This document shows, one piece after another, positions 58,632 through 64,000 of a stretch of DNA of 64,000 nt. Positions within the stretch are counted from its first letter, which is position 1; the number at the start of each line of letters is the position of its first letter. The notes under the pieces are model-generated. The model had not been told where the DNA came from. It saw only the letters and a list, made by a program, of their open reading frames with translations, and made no database searches. The stretch comes from Mytilisepta virgata (taxonomy: Eukaryota > Mollusca > Bivalvia > Mytilida > Mytilidae): assembly GCA_028015205.1 (NCBI GenBank), contig CM051517.1:11456501-11520500 (forward strand), read 5' to 3'. Made by a program: the position numbers and the translations under genes.

Positions 58632-59875
58632 CTAGAGGCTCAAGTAAGCCTGAATCACTCACCTAGAAAATGAAGTTTGTCTATCAATTCTTAACCGATC
58701 AGAATGAATTGGAAATTTTTATAAAGAACCTTCCATGTACTAATTACCTGCAAGTTTTGGTTGATTGACTGATTTATTGTTGCTTAACGTCCAGTAGCAA
58801 ATGTTTTATTCTTCAGGTCGAGAACCAGTTCAATTAATCTAACAATTCAAATAGGGGTGGGACAAGACACACGAAAAAACTACCACTGTAAAAATAGGAT
58901 GGTTGGGTATGTCGCAAGTTTGGTTTTATATCGACCTTATAGTTTCAGATGAGATGATGCAATTATGATTTCCCATAGGCTTCAATGCAAACCTACATTC
59001 CACAACAGCCACCCGATCAAAAGGAAATGGGAAATCTTAGTAGAGGCAATTCCATTCATGATTCCTAACAAGTTTCAAAAGATTTGACATTTTAGCTGTT
59101 GAGAAGGAATTAAAAAAATTAACCAAACATAATAAAGTACTACCCGTGATGGCAATGTTTTTCATCTGAAACAACTTTTTATAAAGGACCCTCCATACAC
59201 TATTGCTGCCAAGTTTGGTTATTACTGACCTTGTACTTTACGAAGATATGAAATTGTGATTTCTCAGGGCTTCAATACAAATGCAACTGTAGCCATCATT
59301 TATGCGACCCAATCAACACCAAATAAAGAGTCTTTGTAGAGGGTTTCTTATTATCATTTCTATTTACTTTGAAAAGATTTGACACTGTAGTTTCAGAGAA
59401 GAAATTTGAAAATTTGACCAATCAGAATCAAGAACTGCCTGTGGAAGCCAAATTTTTCATCCGATTGGAATGAAATGAGGCATTTTTATAAAGAACCTTC
59501 CATACATTATTTCTGTCAAGTTTGGTTGTTACTGGCCTTGTAGTTTCAGAGAGATGATGAAATTGTGATTTCCCATAGGCTTTAATGCAAAGTTATATGC
59601 CATCAAATCAGGATTCTGTACAGGGGTCATATAAAGTTTGAAAGATTTGGCATTGTAGTTTAGAGAAGAGATTAGAAAATTTGACCAATCAAAATCAAGA
59701 ATTGCCTCTGCTGGCCATGTTTCTAATCCAATCACAATGAAATGAGAATTTTTTAAAATCGCCCTTCATACACCATTCCTGCAAAATTTGGTTCAATTTG
59801 GGCAAGTGGTTACAGAGGACATGAATAATTTTCTATCGATGGATTGATGAAAAGGAAAGAGCCAGGTGAACTAAA
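58632..59875 (+). repeat. Diverged type-D repeat
   Basis: It opens with CTAGAGGCTCAAGTAAGCCT and CTCACCTAG and ends with GAGCCAGGTGAACTAAAAA. The interior has several degenerate modules with AAGTTTGGTT and GTAGTTTCAGAGA. The GACGGA run is missing at the end. Confidence 0.65.
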
Positions 59876-59996
59876 AAGAGAATTCCCTACCTATTATTTT
59901 CAATATTTTGGGAAACCATGGAATTTTATACTTAACTGATTTGAGAACATGAGAAAGGTAAAAAATAACCAATCAATAACCATGACACCCTTTCAG

Positions 59997-60070
59997 ATTT
60001 CAGGACAAGAAGTGAACAAAACAAAAAAATATGTATGTGAAAAGCCAGATTTGGACATAAATCCGACCAG
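59997..60070 (+). CDS. Candidate second exon of the unidentified plus-strand gene
   Basis: Acceptor ACACCCTTTCAG and donor GACCAG|GTATGT bracket 74 nt. In phase 0 they read ISGQEVNKTKKYVCEKPDL and DINPT, leaving two bases. The phase agrees with the exon ending at 55,836. The splice sites are among the best in this part of the window and the sequence is not part of an obvious repeat. No later exon was found before the window ends. Confidence 0.4.
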
Positions 60071-60154
60071 GTATGTTTTAATTAACACTAGCATGTTTCA
60101 TTATAATTTTTATTTTTTCTTGTCTGTATTATAGTTTCTGTATAAATGTTTTAT

Positions 60155-60297
60155 ACAGATACATCTTGCTCGGGAGGAGTATTTGCGAAAAATACCAGTC
60201 AAGAGACTTGAAATTTCCCAAGCCAAACAGGCGAGGGAAATTTTTTCTCAAGACTGGAATTTTTTGCAAATACCCCTCCCGAGCATAATGTATCTGT
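60155..60297. mobile_element. Palindromic MITE-like foldback
   Basis: ACAGATACAT...CTCGGGAGGAGTATTTGCG at the left pairs with the right side, which inverted reads ACAGATACATTATGCTCGGG and onward. The arms are about 65 bp with scattered mismatches and almost no loop. GCAAATAC motifs continue to about 60,375, so a larger related unit may extend right. Confidence 0.65.
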
Positions 60298-60959
60298 TTA
60301 ATTAGACCAAATGAGATTTTTCGCAAATACCACGACAGAGGGTAAAAAGTGCAAATACATTTTGGCAAATACCTCGCTGCCTCTGAAATCATTTGTAATG
60401 CATAATATTTGTGAAAAATATCCCTCTAATGAACCAATCAGATTACAGCATTCTTATATAAGGTAAAATTATTTAAAAATCAGACAAATCATACTCAATG
60501 ATAAATTTTAACAAGAAAAGATGTTAACTTGGACAAAAAAAAAAACAAAGCGAATTATAGATTAACATTTTTATTCATTATTTTACATCAGTTTGAATAA
60601 CATTTTAAAAATATCACAAATTGTCTTAAATATTGCAGCATCTTATATCTCATTCAACAAATGCACAGTTCACTGCACTAAGATTAGATCCTAGCCTCAG
60701 AAAAAAATTATTATCCAAATCAGTTGCTAGTATTTTTTCTCGCAACAGATGTAGATATTAAACTTTATTCTAGCCTTTCTGACTAGACTAACAGTAACTT
60801 GTGATATACAGTAAGTAATACAAATAATTTAAGTCTCACAAATTGCTGTTAATAAAGCCTTAATATTCTAAACTACAAATGTAACTAGAAACATTGATAA
60901 TAAAATATTGAATTCTACAGATTCTGTTACTGTAAAAAAACAAACAGAAAATTATAAAA

Positions 60960-61570
60960 GAACAGCGTTCCAATGTCCCCCGCGACAACTCCAACAACAA
61001 AATAATGGTACAGCACTGAAATTCGAACCTGGCCAAGATAATACTAAATCACACTATGATATAAATTTAAATAAAATCCATTAAGGTTTGTAGGTTTTTG
61101 AGAGCACCCAAAAAGAAAACTTGACGAAATTTTCAGGGTTCAAAGGGCAATAACTCCAACAAAACTAATTTTACTGCACTGAAATTTTCAGTGTGCAAAG
61201 GGCAATAACTCCAACAAAACTAATTGTACAGCACTGAAATTCAAACTTGACCGAAATAATGTATGATGTAAATTTAAATAAAATCCATTAAGGTTTGTAG
61301 GAGTGAGGGCACCTACAAGAAACTTGACAAATTTTCAGGGTTCAAAGGGCAATAACTGTTTGTAGGCATGAGAGCACCTACAAAAAAACTTGACAAATTT
61401 TCAGGGTTCAAGGCAATAGCTCCAACAAAATAATGGTACGGCACTGAAATTAGAAATTGACCGAGATGAACTATGATATAAATTTTATAAAAATTCATTG
61501 AGAAATGTAGGCGTGAGAGCACTTACAATGTCAGACGTACAGACACGTTGAGGCTGGGGACAAAAATACG
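60960..61570 (+). repeat. Tandem-module repeat, about 3 copies
   Basis: TTTTCAGGGTTCAAAGGGCA and GCACTGAAATT-type blocks recur near 61,130, 61,190, 61,335 and 61,405. The block ends in GTCAGACGTACAGACACG. No terminal hairpin is obvious. Confidence 0.65.
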
Positions 61571-62576
61571 TCAGCAGCGAATTAGCAGTAAAGTTGCAAA
61601 ACTTGAATTTCAATACTGATAACCCAAATGAAGATTATTTAAAATCATAGACATAGTGCTATTTAGGCAAAGCCTCTACTCTGAATTGGAAAATTAAGCA
61701 TTTGAAAAAAATATATATCAACTGCTCCTTTCATGAAATCTGCAATAAGGCATGGATATTTCTCATCGAATGAAGGCAAAATATTTTTTGGTATTATGAC
61801 ACGAGACAGATTAATCCCAGATTGTGTATTTTACACTTACATTTTTACTTGACCATGCCAAATTTTACTTTCTGGATCTTACCGAAATAAGCAATGTAAA
61901 ACAGGTTTGCAGATAGTAACCTAGCCAGACATCTCTAAACAGAGATGGTCAGACAGTTTTTTATTAATAGCTTTATACCTAGCATGTTCCTGGCTTTTTT
62001 TATCCCTGGCTATAAAATAGTCGAAAACATCTGCAAAACTTTTTAATTACAACAATGTACTACTGGTAAATTTTTATCAAAAGAAAAAAAAGAGATCCAA
62101 CAAACAAGAAATCTACTGTGAATCATTGTATATTATACACATATCTAACAAATTTTTTTATATGATTACAAGTTACAATGATGATTTTTTACTTGATATA
62201 CGTAGCAGAACCACTGCTTTTTAGGTTGTTTGCAACTGGCACACCATTTGAGAAGAAAATATTACAATATAAAAGTTCTTAGATTTCCAAGTAATGGCAG
62301 TAGCACTAAGTGTGTGGGTTCAAATCTGCTAAAACAATAAAGGTTGACCATATTTTCAGAATATCTGGATTATTACCTGAATGTTATCTGTTTATATTAT
62401 TCCATTTTTTATTATCGGGTAACCATCAGATGTAACAAAATCACGTAACCACTATCTTTTTGCAACAACAATTTTTACATTTACCATAACATGTTTTCCA
62501 TCTTATAATATTAAATGCAATAATTTTGAGAGAAAAGTCTAATCTATAAATATTGAAGGAATGTTTCCAATTTTTG

Positions 62577-62688
62577 AACAGGTTATACGATATAACCTGG
62601 TTTGGGTCAGTTTACGCATAATAAATGGCAAAGCGGTTTAAGAATGCTGTAAATTGACCCAAACCAGGTTATTGAAGTATAACCTGTT
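62577..62688. mobile_element. Palindromic MITE-like foldback, 112 bp
   Basis: AACAGGTTATAC and ATAACCTGGTTTGGGTCA at the left are matched by their inverse complements at the right, with arms of about 37-40 bp around a loop of about 34 bp. It directly abuts the type-D repeat that starts at 62,693. Confidence 0.75.
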
Positions 62689-62692
62689 AAAA

Positions 62693-63035
62693 CCAGAGGC
62701 TCCTTGGAGCCTGATCGCTCACCTGTGAACCTGAGCACCAGGATTGCCAAAATTGGTTCACAATTGACTGAAAGAGGACCAATGTTGTTATGTTTGGTTC
62801 AAATTGGCTCAGTGGTTCTCATAGGACAAGAAGAAATTTTAGTGATATTCCCATAGGGTCCTATTTGAAACTAAGTTCGGCTATGGCAGCCATCTTGGAT
62901 CATGAGCCGGGTTATCGGACACACTTCTGAAAGAGGACCACCTAAGGACCATTGCTGCCAAGTTTTGTTGACATTGGCACAGTGGTTTCATAGGAGATCT
63001 TTAAGTGAAATGACCTTTTAGGCCAGGTGAGCTAA
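62693..63035 (+). repeat. Short type-D repeat with both ends
   Basis: The left hairpin is AGAGGCTCC/GGAGCCT followed by GCTCACCTG. The right end is GGCCAGGTGAGCTAAAAA. Between them are only about two modules, including CAGCCATCTTGG and AAGGACCATTGCTGCCAAG. Confidence 0.75.
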
Positions 63036-63039
63036 AAAT

Positions 63040-64000
63040 GGAAACATTCCTTATAATTTAATTTCCAAACATAACTCCAATGATTCCTTGATTCAAACAT
63101 CAATAATGACATGGGACTATTTGAATCTACAAGTGTCAGATTAATCCGTTGGTGACATCACAAGACCAAACCAGGTCTATGCTGTTCAGCCAATTAAAAT
63201 ACAGTATTCAAATCAAATTTAATTATTTACATATATTGCAGAGCACAAAAGAATATAAATGAAATAAACTTTTTGCATTCTTGGTTAACTTTTGATTTTA
63301 AATTGAAAATACTGTTTAATTGTTGAATTTATATCTGAACTGTTCAAATGAAGACTTTCTAGGTCAAGAGGGGGGTTAGGAAGGCTGTCATCCTGGATAA
63401 CTAATTAAATAAAGGTTGCTCTCCTGTGTCTCATGCATGAATTCTGACATTCAATTTTGACATCCCTGAAATAGGTCCTTCGATCCATCTTTATACCGGC
63501 TAAATTACAAATGTAAATAAAATTGTACCTCTATTGAAACCTCCCTAACCGACACATTCATTAAGCAGTCAACTGCATTGAGTGGTCATCTTCGATTTCA
63601 AATTGTCCACTTTGTTTATAAGAGCAGTTATGGTTAATTTTACTTGAATAAACAGGTACCTCTCAACTCCACCTCATTCAAACATTTATATCACTGTGAA
63701 AGTCTGTCTGCATTTAACATTTAGTTATTTCCAGACTTGTTACAAGCATCAATAATTGAATTTTACCTCTGATCTGCAAGAATGACAAAGCTAAATTGTC
63801 TCTCAAATTATCTAAACTTTATCACAGAAAAGTGGATTTTTATGAAAAACATTGTACTACCCTAATAGAACACCTGTGTGTTTTTTTTTTTTGGTAACGA
63901 TAACATCTGGAAACAAAAATCTGGATTTGCTGCTGAAAAATAATACTGATAAAACAATCAATGGTCTTGTATGACCAATTTTCCCTTTTCCACAAATGTA
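63040..64000. other. No feature recognised
   Basis: AT-rich sequence with a T-run near 63,880. I see no convincing exon on either strand. Confidence 0.5.

Noticed and set aside
55804..60070. Naming the plus-strand candidate gene as DCAF16 or LCORL from the vertebrate NCAPG neighbourhood
   Set aside because: The visible residues do not match anything I can recall for those proteins, so gene order alone is not enough.

Overview
This window is animal nuclear DNA, most likely from a marine bivalve mollusc of the mussel type. It has one large spliced gene with GT-AG introns, intronic DNA transposons and LINE fragments, and many hairpin-ended, internally tandem repeats of a kind abundant in bivalves. 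The species call is inference; no sequence here fixes it.

The main gene is condensin I subunit G (NCAPG / CAP-G) on the minus strand. A candidate non-coding first exon lies near 55.65-55.74 kb, the start codon is at 53,784, and 18 coding exons run down to 25,459. Exon joins keep frame throughout, giving about 1,617 residues. The N-terminal ~870 residues follow vertebrate NCAPG exon by exon. The remaining ~750 residues form a low-complexity Ser/Thr/Pro/Lys tail with about 20 full CDK-type S/T-P-x-K/R motifs and two internal repeat systems, making the protein about 600 residues longer than human NCAPG. The long exon ends in an AG|GTAA context typical of a splice donor. A short candidate last exon (1,296-1,348) lies on the far side of a 24-kb repeat array, so the array probably sits in the last NCAPG intron. 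The reading phase of that join is unresolved.

Layout. 1-1,222: ends of two tandem-module repeat families. 1,375-25,389: a dense plus-strand array of two related non-autonomous elements (A and B) with Helentron/Helitron-like ends. It holds 38 A heads, 37 A bodies/ends, and 3 heads and 3 ends of B, arranged like nested parentheses. 25,459-53,784: NCAPG, with introns holding a 27-bp minisatellite, an apparently intact Tc1-like DD34E transposon, a Harbinger-type MITE with another repeat nested inside, a piggyBac-type MITE, other TIR elements, LINE fragments and tandem-module families. 55.65-55.84 kb: a compact head-to-head promoter. 55,804 onward: two candidate exons of an unidentified plus-strand gene, a degraded LINE, two palindromic MITE-like elements and further repeats.

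How it fits together: NCAPG and the transposase are the only confidently identified protein-coding genes. Everything else is intron, promoter or repeat. Most long open frames inside the array and the minisatellite are by-products of repeats whose length is a multiple of three or that lack stops, not genes.
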